Shown here piece by piece: positions 18,246 through 30,880 of a stretch of DNA of 64,000 nucleotides (positions within the stretch are counted from its first letter, which is position 1; every line of letters begins with the position of its first letter). The DNA is taken from contig JAVDKL010000002.1 of the NCBI GenBank assembly GCA_030849965.1, positions 186,001-250,000 of the forward strand. Reading direction: 5' to 3'. A program made the position numbers and the translations under genes. The notes below the pieces were generated by a model that was not told the origin of the DNA, did not search any database, and was given only the letters and a program-made list of their open reading frames with translations. This DNA is from Schauerella fraxinea. GTDB taxonomy: Bacteria > Pseudomonadota > Gammaproteobacteria > Burkholderiales > Burkholderiaceae_B.

Positions 18246-19895
18246 TTACCGGCGACGCATGCGCCACGACATGCCGGCCGCGAGCATCAGGCCCACGATT
18301 AGCAGGGCAGGGCTATCGCCCCAGCGGGTATAGGGCGTCAAGCCCGTCATGCCTTGCACCGAAACTTCGAGCACGCCGGAGGTATGCGACGGGATCGAGT
18401 CGGTGACGCGGCCTCGCGCATCGATCAGCGCGGTGAGGCCGGTGTTGGTGGCCGCGAGCATCGGGCGCGCGGTTTCGATCGTGCGCAAACGACCAATCTG
18501 AAGATGCTGGCGCAAGGCCCACGAGTCGCCGAACCAGCCAAGATTGCTGACGTTGGCCAGGATGGTGGCCCCAGGCGCGCCGTCGGCACCTGCTCGAATG
18601 GCAGGCAATAGTTCGTCGCCGAACAGATCTTCGTAGCAGATGTTGAACGCAATGTGCTGGTCGCGCACGGCAAACGGTGTCTGCCGTTCGGGGCCACGAT
18701 TGAAGTCGCCCAGCGGGATCTGCATGGCGTTCACGAACCAACGGAACCCGGTGGGCACATACTCGCCAAATGGCACCAGATGGCGCTTGTCGTACAGGCG
18801 GTCGACCGTGGCGGTTTCGAGCGATTCGGCGGACGTGTTGCCGTCGAAGGCGACCACGCTGTTGGTGTAGATGGACTGCCCATCGGCGCCTGTGCGATGC
18901 AGCGGAACGCCCATCGCAAACGTAGCGTTGGTTTTGGCAGCCAGGCTGCGCCAGATTTCCCAGGTATTGGGCGGCAACTGATCCTGAAACACCGGTAGCA
19001 CCGTTTCGGGCAGCAGCACGAAGTCGGGCGCAGGCTTGCCGGCAGACGGAGGCTGCGCGGCCAGACGCATATGCTTGATGATGCCTTGTTCCATCAGCGC
19101 CGGTTCGAACTTTTGCGACTGCGGCACATTGCCTTGCACAAGGCGCACGGCCAATGGATTGCCGGTGGGGCTGGACCAGCCGATGAAGGCGATGGCGCCG
19201 CCGATCACCACCAGCGCACCGGCCACACTCAGCGTGAGCGCACGCTGGCGCCAGGCGAGGCCGTTGGCCGCGAGCAGCGCCACGGCGCCGGCCACGAACG
19301 CTGCGGCGAAAGCCAGGCCGTAGGCACCGAAGATCGGTGCCCAGCCGGCAAGCGGGCTATCGACGTGACCGTAGGCAATGTTGAGCCACGGAAAGCCCGA
19401 CATGATCACGCCACGCAGCCATTCGAAGGCGGTCCAGGTGGCCGCCCAGGTGGCCGTATGCCGCAGCCAGGTCACCGCGCCGGGGGCGCGTCCGGGTTGC
19501 GCGGCGGCGGGCCGTACGGTCAGCCAGCGCGCCAGGGCGCATGCGGCCGCCGGATACAGCGCCAGATAGGCGGCGAGCGCCAGCACTCCACCGGCGGCCA
19601 GGGGGGCCGCCATGTAGCCGTACACATGCAGGCTGATGTAGAGCCAATACAGGCCCACGGCATAGGTGACGAGCGCGAAAAGGCCGCCATCGAGCGCGGC
19701 GCGGCGCACGCTGGGTGCAGTGAGGGTCAACCGGGCCAAAAAGCCCAAGCTCACGATTTGCGCGACGGCCAAGAGCACCGTGGGAAGTGGCCCCGGCGCA
19801 AAGCTCAGCGCCTGCAGGGCACCTGCCAGCGCCAATGCGCCGCGCCGCATCCAGGCGGCTCGGGGCGAGGGCTTGAGGGGCACTGCCGTGGTCAC
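18246..19895 (-). CDS. lnt: Apolipoprotein N-acyltransferase
   Basis: Lnt N-acylates the N-terminal cysteine of lipoproteins in the inner membrane. I take the GTG at 19895, which directly follows the corC stop (one base between), giving 549 residues; longer frames run through corC. A hydrophobic N-terminal half with several membrane helices is followed by a nitrilase-like domain with the triad Glu (LLPETVLP), Lys (YDKRHLVPFGEYVP) and Cys (NICYEDLFGDE). Last gene of miaB-phoH-ybeY-corC-lnt; the pairing of corC and lnt is common in Proteobacteria. Confidence 0.94.
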   Translation of the reverse strand: MTTAVPLKPSPRAAWMRRGALALAGALQALSFAPGPLPTVLLAVAQIVSLGFLARLTLTAPSVRRAALDGGLFALVTYAVGLYWLYISLHVYGYMAAPLAAGGVLALAAYLALYPAAACALARWLTVRPAAAQPGRAPGAVTWLRHTATWAATWTAFEWLRGVIMSGFPWLNIAYGHVDSPLAGWAPIFGAYGLAFAAAFVAGAVALLAANGLAWRQRALTLSVAGALVVIGGAIAFIGWSSPTGNPLAVRLVQGNVPQSQKFEPALMEQGIIKHMRLAAQPPSAGKPAPDFVLLPETVLPVFQDQLPPNTWEIWRSLAAKTNATFAMGVPLHRTGADGQSIYTNSVVAFDGNTSAESLETATVDRLYDKRHLVPFGEYVPTGFRWFVNAMQIPLGDFNRGPERQTPFAVRDQHIAFNICYEDLFGDELLPAIRAGADGAPGATILANVSNLGWFGDSWALRQHLQIGRLRTIETARPMLAATNTGLTALIDARGRVTDSIPSHTSGVLEVSVQGMTGLTPYTRWGDSPALLIVGLMLAAGMSWRMRRR

Positions 19896-19896
19896 G

Positions 19897-20799
19897 TCAG
19901 GCGCCGTTGCTGCCCGGGGTTTCCGGGGCGTCGGCTGCAGCTGGGGCCAGGCGCGTGACCCGCAACCACAGTGCGCGGCGCGCATCGGCACGCAGCACAT
20001 CCACGCGCAGATCGCCATGCTGGGCGTAGTCGCCGCGGCGGGGAATGCGGGCGAGTTCACCGCTCAGCCAGCCGCCGAGGGTGTCGTAATCGTCTTCGGG
20101 GAAGTCGGCTTCGAAGGCTTCGTTGATGCGATCCAGATCCGTCGCGGCCATCACGCGCCAGCGATTTTCGCCTTCGGCAAAAATGGTCGTGGCTTCGTCT
20201 TCGTCGAATTCATCTTCGATTTCGCCGACGATCTGTTCGAGCACGTCTTCCATCGTGACGAGACCCGAAATGCCGCCATGCTCATCGATGACGATGGCCT
20301 GATGGTTGCGGCGCTCGCGGAATTCGTGCAACAGCACGTTCAAGCGCTTGCTTTCGGGAATGAAGACGGCAGGCCGCAGCAACGATCGCACTTCGATACC
20401 GGGTTCGAGCATGCAGCGCAGCAGATCCTTGGCAAGCAGAATGCCAATGATGTTGTCGCGATCGCCTTCGAACACAGGGAAGCGTGAGTGCGCGGTTTCG
20501 ATGACCATGCCGAGCAGCGGCTGCAGCGGCAGCGCGATGTCGAGCGTATCCATGCGGGAGCGGGGCACCATGATGTCGCCGACAGTGCGCTCGGACACGG
20601 CCAGCGCGCCCTTGATCATCGCGTACGACTCGGCGTCCAGAAGATCGCGCTCGTGAGCGGCTTCGAGAATGGCCTTGATGCCCTCACGATCCTCGGGTTC
20701 GCGTCGAACCAGGGACAACATGCGGTCTAACAGGGATTTGGGGGAAGACTTGGCGGCGCGTGTGGCGTCCGCATCGGGGGCAGGGAGAGGGTCGGGCAT
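19897..20799 (-). CDS. corC: CorC/HlyC-family CBS-domain protein
   Basis: A 300-residue soluble protein with two CBS domains (about 70-190) and a C-terminal CorC_HlyC transporter-associated domain (about 210-290). It is thought to take part in magnesium or cobalt homeostasis, though its exact role is unsettled. The ATG at 20799 is preferred; a TTG five codons earlier is possible, and neither has a good ribosome site. Between ybeY and this gene a hairpin with arms GCTTGAG and CTCAAGC (20824-20850) may influence mRNA processing. Confidence 0.9.
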   Translation of the reverse strand: MPDPLPAPDADATRAAKSSPKSLLDRMLSLVRREPEDREGIKAILEAAHERDLLDAESYAMIKGALAVSERTVGDIMVPRSRMDTLDIALPLQPLLGMVIETAHSRFPVFEGDRDNIIGILLAKDLLRCMLEPGIEVRSLLRPAVFIPESKRLNVLLHEFRERRNHQAIVIDEHGGISGLVTMEDVLEQIVGEIEDEFDEDEATTIFAEGENRWRVMAATDLDRINEAFEADFPEDDYDTLGGWLSGELARIPRRGDYAQHGDLRVDVLRADARRALWLRVTRLAPAAADAPETPGSNGA

Positions 20800-20875
20800 C
20801 GTCCAGGAGGACAAGTTTTGGAAGCTTGAGGATAACCGAATATCTCAAGCATATTTGTAACTGTGCGGTGCAGGG

Positions 20876-21352
20876 TTATAGGGACAAGTACGGATCCGCA
20901 ATGCCCATGCGCGCCAACGCCGCCGTTTCCAGCGCTTCCATGTGGCGTGCATCCTCATCGTCCAGATGGTCGTAACCCAGCGCATGCAGGGTGCCGTGGA
21001 TGGTGAGGTGGGCGGCATGATCTTCGAACCGCTTGCCCTGTTCGCGGGCTTCGCGCACCAGCACCGGCTTGCAAATCACGATATCGCCGCGCGCCACGCC
21101 GTCAGGACCCACGCCGTATTCGAACGTGAGCACATTGGTGGCATAGTCGCGTTCGCGAAAATCGCGGTTGAGCCGACGGCCTTCGGCCTGGCCGACGAGG
21201 CGGATGCTCAATGCCGCCGTCTGAGCCAGTTCGGGGGCGTCTTCGAACGCGGCGGCCAGTGCGCGGCCAACCCAGCGCCGCAGACGCCAGCGCGGCAGTC
21301 TGGGTTCGGCGACGCCGTATTGCACCGATAACGCAAAATCAGGCATGGCCAT
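20876..21352 (-). CDS. ybeY: Endoribonuclease YbeY (16S rRNA maturation)
   Basis: A single-strand RNase needed for 16S rRNA 3'-end maturation and ribosome quality control. The zinc site [11 protein letters not shown] (HxxxHxxxxxH) is intact. The start overlaps the end of phoH; ATG at 21352 or 21346 are both possible (158 or 156 residues). PhoH and YbeY are functionally linked in many bacteria, and here they are translationally coupled. Confidence 0.95.
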   Translation of the reverse strand: MAMPDFALSVQYGVAEPRLPRWRLRRWVGRALAAAFEDAPELAQTAALSIRLVGQAEGRRLNRDFRERDYATNVLTFEYGVGPDGVARGDIVICKPVLVREAREQGKRFEDHAAHLTIHGTLHALGYDHLDDEDARHMEALETAALARMGIADPYLSL

Positions 21353-22421
21353 CGTGCTCGGCCGCCTGTTCGTACGCATCCACAATGCGCGCTACCAAGG
21401 GGTGCCGCACCACATCGCGGCTGGTGAAGCGCGTGGTGGCGATGCCATTGACGGCTTCGAGCACCGTGACCGCATGCGCCAGCCCGCTCTTGTGGCCGCG
21501 CGGCAGATCGACCTGCGACGGATCGCCGGTAATCACGGCCTTGCTGCCGAAACCGATCCGCGTGAGGAACATCTTCATTTGCTCGGGCGACGTGTTCTGG
21601 GCTTCGTCCAGGATCACGAACGCATGATTGAGCGTGCGGCCGCGCATGTAGGCGAGCGGTGCAATTTCGATGGCCTGCTTTTCAAACAGCTTTTGTACGC
21701 GCTCGAAACCCATCAGGTCGTACAGCGCGTCGTACAAGGGCCGCAAGTAAGGATCGACCTTCTGCGCCAGGTCGCCAGGCAGAAAGCCCAGGCGTTCGCC
21801 CGCCTCGACGGCCGGACGGGTGAGCACGATGCGTTGCACGGTTTCGCGTTCGAGGGCGTCGATCGCGCACGCCACGGCCAACCAGGTCTTGCCGGTGCCG
21901 GCCGGACCCACGCCGAACGTGATGTCGTGCTTGAGGATGTTGTTGAGATAGTCGCGCTGGCGTGGCGTGCGGGGCCGCAAATCGCTGCGGCGGGTGCGCA
22001 ACGCGATCACGTCGCCTTCATCGTCCAGCGGCGGCAGTTCGAGCGTGGCGTCGGCCACTGCCGCCGCAGGCGTTTTCTGGTTGACGCGCTCCGCGGCCGC
22101 CTTGGCCGCCAGTTCGGCCGCCTGCGCTGCGGCGGCTTGCGCCTTCATCTCGACCACGCCCAACTGAATATCTTCGACGTTCAGTTCGCGATGCACGGCC
22201 TGTTGATGAAACCGGCGCAACGACCGCGCGGCCAGTTCGGCGTTCTCGCCGTCCAGCGTGACGCGATTGCCGCGGCGTGCCAACTGCACGTCGAAACCGT
22301 CGGCGATCTGCTTCAGGTTTTCGTCCAGCGGGCCGCAGAGGTTGGCCAGGTGATGGTTGTCGCCATCGAGATTGACGATTTCGGGCAGGGCACGGCGGCG
22401 GGGCGCACGCGCGGTACTCAT
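21339..22421 (-). CDS. phoH: PhoH-family ATPase
   Basis: A 360-residue ATP-binding protein. An N-terminal RNA-binding-like region and an Ala-rich linker (about 93-125) precede the ATPase core with Walker A GPAGTGKT (172-179) and Walker B ILDEAQN. PhoH-like proteins act with YbeY in RNA metabolism; a phosphate-starvation role is historical. Its start overlaps the miaB stop by 4 bases (ATGA). Confidence 0.94.
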   Translation of the reverse strand: MSTARAPRRRALPEIVNLDGDNHHLANLCGPLDENLKQIADGFDVQLARRGNRVTLDGENAELAARSLRRFHQQAVHRELNVEDIQLGVVEMKAQAAAAQAAELAAKAAAERVNQKTPAAAVADATLELPPLDDEGDVIALRTRRSDLRPRTPRQRDYLNNILKHDITFGVGPAGTGKTWLAVACAIDALERETVQRIVLTRPAVEAGERLGFLPGDLAQKVDPYLRPLYDALYDLMGFERVQKLFEKQAIEIAPLAYMRGRTLNHAFVILDEAQNTSPEQMKMFLTRIGFGSKAVITGDPSQVDLPRGHKSGLAHAVTVLEAVNGIATTRFTSRDVVRHPLVARIVDAYEQAAEHDGHA

Positions 22422-23860
22422 TGCGCGGGCTCCAGGGCCCGATCGCTATCGGCCATCACCACGCTGCCGCGCAGCGAATTCGTGTGCGCCTGCGTGATTT
22501 CCACGTCGATCATCTGACCGATGAGCCGCGCGGGCCCCGGGAAATTAACCGTGCGGTTGTTCTCGGTGCGGCCCATCAGTTCGGTCACATCGCGGCGGGC
22601 GTGGCCTTCGACGAGTACCCGTTCGACTTTGCCCAGCATATTGCGGCTGATCTCGGCGGCTTGCTCGTTGATGCGGGCCTGCAGCCGCTGCAACCGTTGC
22701 AGCTTGACCGGCTGCGGTGTGTCGTCGTGCAGATCGGCGGCCGGTGTGCCCGGGCGGCGCGAGTAGATGAACGAAAACGAGGTATCGAAGCCGACGTCGT
22801 CGATGAGCTTCATGGTCTTCTCGAAATCGGCTTCGGTCTCGCCGGGGAAGCCGACGATGAAGTCGGACGACAGCGTGAGGTTGGGGCGTGCCGCGCGCAG
22901 CTTGCGCACGACCGATTTGAATTCGAGCGTGGTGTAGCCGCGCTTCATGGCGGCCAGCACGGGGTCGCTGCCGGCTTGCACCGGCAAATGCAGGAACGAC
23001 ACCAGCTTGGGCAGGCGCGCATACGCTTCGATCAGGCGGGCCGTCATTTCCTTCGGATGCGAGGTGGTGTAGCGGATGCGTTCGATGCCTGGAATCTCGT
23101 GCACGTACTCGAGCAGCATGGCGAAGTCGGCAATCTCGCTGGTATCGCTCATCCGGCCGCGATACGCGTTGACGTTCTGGCCCAGCAGCGTCACTTCCTT
23201 AACGCCCTGGTCGGCCAGATCGGCGACTTCGATCAGCACGTCGTCGAACGGGCGCGACACTTCTTCGCCGCGGGTATACGGCACCACACAGAAGCTGCAG
23301 TACTTGCTGCAGCCTTCCATGATCGACACGAACGCCGTTGGGCCGTCGATACGGGCAGGCGGCATGGCATCGAATTTTTCGATTTCAGGGAAGCTGATGT
23401 CCACCTGCGAACGGTTCTGCAGCTTGCGCTGGCGGATGAGTTCCGGCAGGCGATGCAACGTTTGCGGGCCGAACACGACATCCACATACGGTGCGCGCTT
23501 GACGATGGCCTCGCCTTCCTGGCTCGCCACACAGCCGCCCACGCCGATCACCAGGTCGGGATTGAGCAGCTTCAGATGCTGTACGCGGCCCAGATCCGAA
23601 AACACCTTCTCTTGCGCTTTTTCGCGCACCGAACAGGTGTTGAACAGGATGACGTCGGCATCCTCGGGCGTATTCGTGATCTCCAAACCCTGATCTTCGC
23701 GCAGGACGTCGGCCATTTTGTCCGAGTCGTACTCGTTCATCTGGCAGCCGAACGTGCGGATGAACAGCTTGCGCGTTTTCGCGGGCGTCTCGGCAGTCGG
23801 GGTGAGGGGCGTGGGGGCGGGGGATGCGTTGGGCATCCGTTTGAGCGGTGTTTCTTGCAT
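22418..23860 (-). CDS. miaB: tRNA-2-methylthio-N6-dimethylallyladenosine synthase
   Basis: MiaB methylthiolates i6A37 in tRNAs reading UNN codons. It is 480 residues from the ATG at 23860; an in-frame start 11 codons earlier is possible. N-terminal auxiliary cluster cysteines are Cys39 (FGCQMNE), Cys76 and Cys110; the radical-SAM motif is Cys184-x3-Cys188-x2-Cys191 (CSKYCSFC); and a TRAM domain ends the protein. The first 30 residues are Pro/Thr/Ala-rich and nonconserved. First gene of miaB-phoH-ybeY-corC-lnt. Confidence 0.96.
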   Translation of the reverse strand: MQETPLKRMPNASPAPTPLTPTAETPAKTRKLFIRTFGCQMNEYDSDKMADVLREDQGLEITNTPEDADVILFNTCSVREKAQEKVFSDLGRVQHLKLLNPDLVIGVGGCVASQEGEAIVKRAPYVDVVFGPQTLHRLPELIRQRKLQNRSQVDISFPEIEKFDAMPPARIDGPTAFVSIMEGCSKYCSFCVVPYTRGEEVSRPFDDVLIEVADLADQGVKEVTLLGQNVNAYRGRMSDTSEIADFAMLLEYVHEIPGIERIRYTTSHPKEMTARLIEAYARLPKLVSFLHLPVQAGSDPVLAAMKRGYTTLEFKSVVRKLRAARPNLTLSSDFIVGFPGETEADFEKTMKLIDDVGFDTSFSFIYSRRPGTPAADLHDDTPQPVKLQRLQRLQARINEQAAEISRNMLGKVERVLVEGHARRDVTELMGRTENNRTVNFPGPARLIGQMIDVEITQAHTNSLRGSVVMADSDRALEPAQ

Positions 23861-24131
23861 GGTGGCCGTGACGGGTTTAGATCCCGGGGGCAAAAAGAGG
23901 AAAAAAGGAGTTTAGCGCGCCTGGGGGGAAAACGTGGGGCGATCCGCCGGGGGCTCGCGTTGAATGCCCGCGCGATAGGTGTGAGGCAGAGCGCGAAGAC
24001 GAGGAACAGGGCGCAGATGCCAGCGACAGCGCGCGGATGCGTTGGGGGGCGGCCCCTGTGTTGCATATCCAATACGCATGCGCAGCTACTAGACGGTTAC
24101 GATAGCGCCTTCAAAATTCCAGACTGATCAG

Positions 24132-24863
24132 ATGCCGCTGCCTCCCCTTCCTAAACCGGGCGCCCCGTTCGCCGGTGTGCCCACGGCGCCCAAGCGCGGC
24201 TTGGTCGTTGTGCTGGCCGTCCTGGCCGTGCTGGCGCTCGTGGCGTTGGCCTGGTTTGTCGATCGCCCGCTGGCGCTCGAACTCCAGCAGGAAGTAACGC
24301 CGGCCTGGCGCAAGATTGCGCGGCTGTACGACGATCTGGGCGATAGCGAGAAGTACTTGATCGTCGCCTTGATTTTGTACATCTGGTCGTTGGTAGGCAT
24401 GCGCCGCGGCTGGACCTGCCCGATCCGTGCCGGTTTCGACCGGGTGGCGCGTTGCAGCCTGTTCCTGATCGTCACGATGGCGATCAGCGGGTTGGTGACG
24501 TGGATCCTGAAAATGGTCGTGGCGCGCTCGCGTCCGGAATTGCTGCACAACACCGGCTTTTATGGCTTGGGCGATATGTTTTCGGGCGATCCCTTCGACT
24601 CGTTTCCGTCCAGCCACACGTTGACGGCCTTCGCAGTGGCATTCGTGATCGGTGCGATTGCCCCGCGTTTGCGGATTCTGGCGGTCGTGCTGGCGTTTGG
24701 CGTGGCCTTTGCCCGTATGGCGATTCAGCAGCACTTTCTGTCCGACGTGCTGGCCTCGGCCTGCATCGCCTGGGCAATCGCGACATACATGGCGCCGCGC
24801 ATGTTGAGCCCGGCTTACACCTGGCCCGTGCGCACGCCGTGGCGCTGGTGGCAACGCGGGTAA
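24132..24863 (+). CDS. PAP2-superfamily membrane phosphatase
   Basis: A 243-residue integral membrane phosphatase of the PAP2 class (lipid phosphate or undecaprenyl pyrophosphate phosphatases). The three signature motifs are Lys127 with Arg134-Pro135 (KMVVARSRP), PSSH at 159-162, and Arg195, His201 and Asp205. Five to six membrane segments. The likely substrate is undecaprenyl pyrophosphate or a phosphatidic acid, but sequence alone does not decide. A bidirectional terminator follows. Confidence 0.9.
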   Translation: MPLPPLPKPGAPFAGVPTAPKRGLVVVLAVLAVLALVALAWFVDRPLALELQQEVTPAWRKIARLYDDLGDSEKYLIVALILYIWSLVGMRRGWTCPIRAGFDRVARCSLFLIVTMAISGLVTWILKMVVARSRPELLHNTGFYGLGDMFSGDPFDSFPSSHTLTAFAVAFVIGAIAPRLRILAVVLAFGVAFARMAIQQHFLSDVLASACIAWAIATYMAPRMLSPAYTWPVRTPWRWWQRG

Positions 24864-24913
24864 TCCGCGAGCTCGCTGTCCGAGCTAGAGCGGGGCCGTC
24901 AGCGGCGGCCAGT

Positions 24914-24948
24914 AAAAAACCCGGCACCGTAAGGTGGCCGGGTTTTTT
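24914..24948. terminator. Bidirectional rho-independent terminator
   Basis: AAAAAACCCGGCACC and GGTGGCCGGGTTTTTT form a strong GC stem (one bulged G) with loop GTAA, flanked by six A on one side and six T on the other. It can end the PAP2 transcript on the plus strand and the yajC-secD-secF transcript on the minus strand. Confidence 0.92.
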
Positions 24949-25060
24949 ATGCCTGCGCCTGGATGCAGGGCAGCCGAAGCGCAGTAAAAATAATGAAACA
25001 GCAGCGCATGGCAACGCGTGCAGTGGGGTCAGGCAGAACGGCCCTTGCGGGCCATCCGCG

Positions 25061-25990
25061 TTAAGCCACTTCGACGTCGTCTTTCTTGACGGGCTTGACC
25101 ATGTCTTCGCGCTTCACGCCCATCCACATGGCGAGCGCGGCGGCCACGAACACCGACGAGTAGATACCGAACCAGATACCGATCAACAGCGCCAGTGCAA
25201 AGTAATGCAGCGACGGGCCGCCGAAGATCAGCATCGAGCCCACCATCAGCGTGGTCGAACCGTGGGTGATGATGGTGCGCGAGATCGTTTGCGTGATCGC
25301 GCTGTTGATCACCTCGGTGGTATCGGCTTTGCGGTACTTGCGGAAGTTTTCGCGGATTCGATCCATGATCACGACCGACTCGTTGACCGAGTAGCCGAGC
25401 ACCGCGAGCACCCCCGCGAGCACGGGGAGCGAGAACTCCCATTGGAAGAACGCGAAGAAGCCGAGAATGATCACCACATCGTGAAGGTTGGCGATCACCC
25501 CGGCCACGGCGAATTTCCATTCGAATCGTATGCCGAGATAGACCATGATGCCGATCACCACCACGATGAGCGCCATCAGGCCGTTATGCACGAGCTCCTC
25601 GCCGACCTGCGGGCCCACGAATTCGACTCGGCGCAGTTCGACGTCGGGACTCACTTCTTTGAGACCCTTCAACACGACTTCGCTTTGCGCGGCCGAGGTT
25701 TGACCCTCGCCCAGCGGCAAGCGAATCATGACGTCGCGCGAAGTGCCGAAGTTGGCGACCTGGAAGTCGGTATAGCCGAGCTTGGTGACGGCACCGCGGA
25801 CCGTTTCGAGCTGCACGGCCTGCGGATAGTTGACTTCCATCAACGTGCCGCCGGTGAACTCGATCGACAGATGAAACCCGCGCACGATGATGAAAAACAC
25901 CGCCAGCAGGAAAGTGATCAGACTGATGGCGTTCAGCACCAATGCATGGCGCATGAACGGGATAGTGCGGTGGATTCGGAAGAATTCCAT
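25061..25990 (-). CDS. secF: Protein translocase subunit SecF
   Basis: SecF with SecD and YajC uses the proton motive force to complete Sec export. It is 309 residues with six membrane segments, the periplasmic P4 domain near residues 35-135, and the conserved GYSVNESVVIMDRIREN segment. It starts 25 bases after secD. The C-terminal 20 residues are charged. Confidence 0.96.
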   Translation of the reverse strand: MEFFRIHRTIPFMRHALVLNAISLITFLLAVFFIIVRGFHLSIEFTGGTLMEVNYPQAVQLETVRGAVTKLGYTDFQVANFGTSRDVMIRLPLGEGQTSAAQSEVVLKGLKEVSPDVELRRVEFVGPQVGEELVHNGLMALIVVVIGIMVYLGIRFEWKFAVAGVIANLHDVVIILGFFAFFQWEFSLPVLAGVLAVLGYSVNESVVIMDRIRENFRKYRKADTTEVINSAITQTISRTIITHGSTTLMVGSMLIFGGPSLHYFALALLIGIWFGIYSSVFVAAALAMWMGVKREDMVKPVKKDDVEVA

Positions 25991-26015
25991 GTGACTGAGA
26001 CGCCTGTATTCGTGC

Positions 26016-27896
26016 TTAGTTTTGCTTGGGTTTCCAGACTTCGCCGATCGAGATCGAGGCGAGCTTGCGCTTGCGGCCGTACCAGAGGTTCGCCAGGGCG
26101 CGCACGCCGACCACCGAGGTAAACATCGACGTCAGAATGCCCAGGCAGTGAACGACGGCAAAGCCGCGAACCGGACCCGAACCGAATGCCAACAGGGCCA
26201 GGCCGACGATCAGCGTGGTCAGGTTGGAGTCGAGAATGGTGCCCCACGCGCGTTCGAAACCGTGGTGGATCGCCTGCTGCGGCGAGGCGCCATTGCGTAA
26301 CTCTTCGCGGATCCGTTCGTTGATGAGTACGTTGGCGTCGATCGCCATCCCCAGCGTGAGCGCGATGGCCGCGATACCGGGCAGGGTCAGCGTAGCCTGC
26401 AGCATCGACAGCAATGCCAGCAGCAGCAACACGTTGAACGCCAGGCCGAGCGTCGAGAAAATCCCGAACAACTGGTAGTAGACGATCATGAAGATCGCGA
26501 TGGCCAGAAAGCCATACAGCGTGGAGTTGAACCCCTTACTGATGTTGTCGGCGCCCAGGCTGGGGCCGATCGTGCGTTCTTCGATGATGGACATCGGCGC
26601 CGCCAGCGAGCCCGCGCGCAGAAGCAGAGCGGTATCGGCGGCCTCTTCGGCGCTCATGCTGCCGGAGATCTGCACCTGTCCACCCGCGATTTCGCTACGG
26701 ATGACCGGCGCCGTGACCACTTCGCCACGTCCGTTTTCGAACAGCAGAATGGCCATGCGGTTGCCGACGTTGTCGCGCGTGGTGTCACGGAAGATCCGCG
26801 CGCCTTGCGAGTCCAGCGTCAGGTGAACCGCCGCCTGTTGCGTCTGGCCGTCGCGGCCCGGCTGCGCGTCTTGCAGGTTTTCACCCGTGAGCACCACCTG
26901 GCGGCGCACCAGAATCGGGCGACCGTCGCGATCGTTGTAGCGTTCCAGACCGAAGGGCACGGTGTTGGACATGAGCGCGTTTTGCGCGGCCGGCGAATCG
27001 TCGACCATGCGGATTTCGAGCGTGGCCGTACGGCCCAGCAACTCTTTGGCCTTGGCGACGTCTTGCACACCCGGCAACTGCACCACGATGCGGTCGGTGC
27101 CTTGCTGCTGGATCACCGGTTCGGCCACGCCGAGTTCGTTGATCCGGTTGTGCAGCGTGCTGATGTTTTGCTTGAGCGCGCTTTCCTGCACCCGCGTGAC
27201 CGCGGCGGCGTTCATTGTGCCGACCAGTTGCGGACGATTGCCATCGGCGCGGGTCGTGAATTCGAGATCGGGCTGGCGCGTACGGACGGCGGAAATGGCG
27301 CGGTCGCGCGCATCTTCGGCGTTGAACGTCGCCACCACGCTGTCGCCATCGCGCTCGACGCTACGGGCGTCGATATTCTGCTGGCGCAGGGTGGTGCGCA
27401 TATCGGAAGCGAGCGAATCGTAGCGGCCGGTCAGGGCGCCGCGCATATCCACCTGCAACAGGAAGTGCACCCCGCCGCGCAAGTCGAGGCCGAGATACAT
27501 CGGCTTGGGTTCGAACCACCCGAGCGTGCGCATCCACGGCGGCGAGGCCGGCAGCAGGTTCAGTGCGATCGTGTACTGCGGGTCGTCAGGGATGGTATTG
27601 AGCTGTTTGTCCAACAGATCGCGCGCGCGCAGCTGCGAGTCGTTGGAGTTGAAACGCGCCCGAATCGTGCCTTGGGTGCCGTTTTGCTCGTAATACACAC
27701 CATCGGCCGGCGTTTGGGCCGCGTTGAGGATTTGCTCGACGCGATCCAGCAACGTTTGATCGACCTTGACCGTGGCCTTGGCGCTGGACACTTGCACCGC
27801 CGGCGTTTCGCCGTAGAAATTGGGCAACGTGTAGAGCAGACCGATGACGACCGCGACCAGGACCGTGATGTACTTCCAGAGGGGATAGCGGTTCAT
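26016..27896 (-). CDS. secD: Protein translocase subunit SecD
   Basis: A 626-residue partner of SecF. An N-terminal helix is followed by the large periplasmic P1 domain (about 35-440; includes LGLDLRGGVHFLL) and five membrane segments with the conserved GMAIDANVLINERIREE motif in helix 4. Normal length for the family. Upstream is an 11-bp perfect hairpin separating it from yajC. Confidence 0.96.
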   Translation of the reverse strand: MNRYPLWKYITVLVAVVIGLLYTLPNFYGETPAVQVSSAKATVKVDQTLLDRVEQILNAAQTPADGVYYEQNGTQGTIRARFNSNDSQLRARDLLDKQLNTIPDDPQYTIALNLLPASPPWMRTLGWFEPKPMYLGLDLRGGVHFLLQVDMRGALTGRYDSLASDMRTTLRQQNIDARSVERDGDSVVATFNAEDARDRAISAVRTRQPDLEFTTRADGNRPQLVGTMNAAAVTRVQESALKQNISTLHNRINELGVAEPVIQQQGTDRIVVQLPGVQDVAKAKELLGRTATLEIRMVDDSPAAQNALMSNTVPFGLERYNDRDGRPILVRRQVVLTGENLQDAQPGRDGQTQQAAVHLTLDSQGARIFRDTTRDNVGNRMAILLFENGRGEVVTAPVIRSEIAGGQVQISGSMSAEEAADTALLLRAGSLAAPMSIIEERTIGPSLGADNISKGFNSTLYGFLAIAIFMIVYYQLFGIFSTLGLAFNVLLLLALLSMLQATLTLPGIAAIALTLGMAIDANVLINERIREELRNGASPQQAIHHGFERAWGTILDSNLTTLIVGLALLAFGSGPVRGFAVVHCLGILTSMFTSVVGVRALANLWYGRKRKLASISIGEVWKPKQN

Positions 27897-27933
27897 TGAC
27901 GGCAGGAAAAAAGAGAACGGAAGGGAAACGAAG

Positions 27934-27959
27934 AAACACCCCGGACGACCGGGGTGTTT
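27934..27959 (-). other. Intercistronic hairpin between yajC and secD
   Basis: A perfect 11-bp inverted repeat (AAACACCCCGG and CCGGGGTGTTT) with a four-base loop. On the minus strand it ends in only three T, so it is at best a weak terminator and may set the ratio of yajC to secD message or protect the upstream transcript. Confidence 0.65.
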
Positions 27960-27968
27960 AATGGACGC

Positions 27969-28319
27969 TTACAGGGCCTTGATGGTTCCCTTGGGCAACA
28001 CTTGCGTGACCGAGGCTTTCTGGATCAGCACTTCCACGGGCTTGTCGGCCAACTGCGACACTTCCACGGTGACGAAGGCGTCGGCCACGTTGGTGACACG
28101 ACCCAGCATGCCGCCGGAGGTTGCGACTTCGTCGCCCTTGGTCAGCGCAGCCAACAGGTTGCGGTGCTCTTTCTGACGCTTCATCTGCGGACGAATCATC
28201 AGGAAGTACAGAATCACGAACATCAGCACGATGGGCAGCATGCCCATCAACGCGCTGCCGCCTTCGGCAGCGGGGGCGGCTTGCGCCAGAACGACGCCGA
28301 GGGTGTCGATGGTCAACAT
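27969..28319 (-). CDS. yajC: Preprotein translocase subunit YajC
   Basis: A 116-residue small membrane protein of the SecDF-YajC complex. It has one N-terminal membrane helix (LMGMLPIVLMFVILYFLMIR region), then RPQMKRQKEH and a small cytoplasmic domain with the typical GDEVATSGGMLGRV motif. GGAGATTT precedes the ATG. The usual gene order tgt-yajC-secD-secF is preserved, with about 200 bases between tgt and yajC. Confidence 0.96.
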   Translation of the reverse strand: MLTIDTLGVVLAQAAPAAEGGSALMGMLPIVLMFVILYFLMIRPQMKRQKEHRNLLAALTKGDEVATSGGMLGRVTNVADAFVTVEVSQLADKPVEVLIQKASVTQVLPKGTIKAL

Positions 28320-28524
28320 GGGTAAATCTCCTAGATGGTTTCTAGCGTTGCTTTATTAGCCGCTTGAGGCCGCTCGCGAGCGCTAAGCTTCAAGCGGGGT
28401 CAACCGGGTATTGTAGCGATGTTGGTCATTCGCGACGCAGCCGGATGGTTTTGAGCCGCGACCCGGCGTTTTTCGGGGTCAATACCGGCACCTCCGACGG
28501 CGGGCGATGACTGACGTACGGCCG

Positions 28525-30746
<2,222 letters not shown>

Positions 30747-30880
30747 AACGGCAGGCTTGCGGGCGGTTCGGATCGCGGCATTGTAGTGCGGCGGCGCGCT
30801 CTTCGCGCGTAATTCGGCAAGCCAGCCGCCGTCAGGTTTTGTATGCTTAGCGCTTTTCGCACCTCACACATCGAGCAAGC

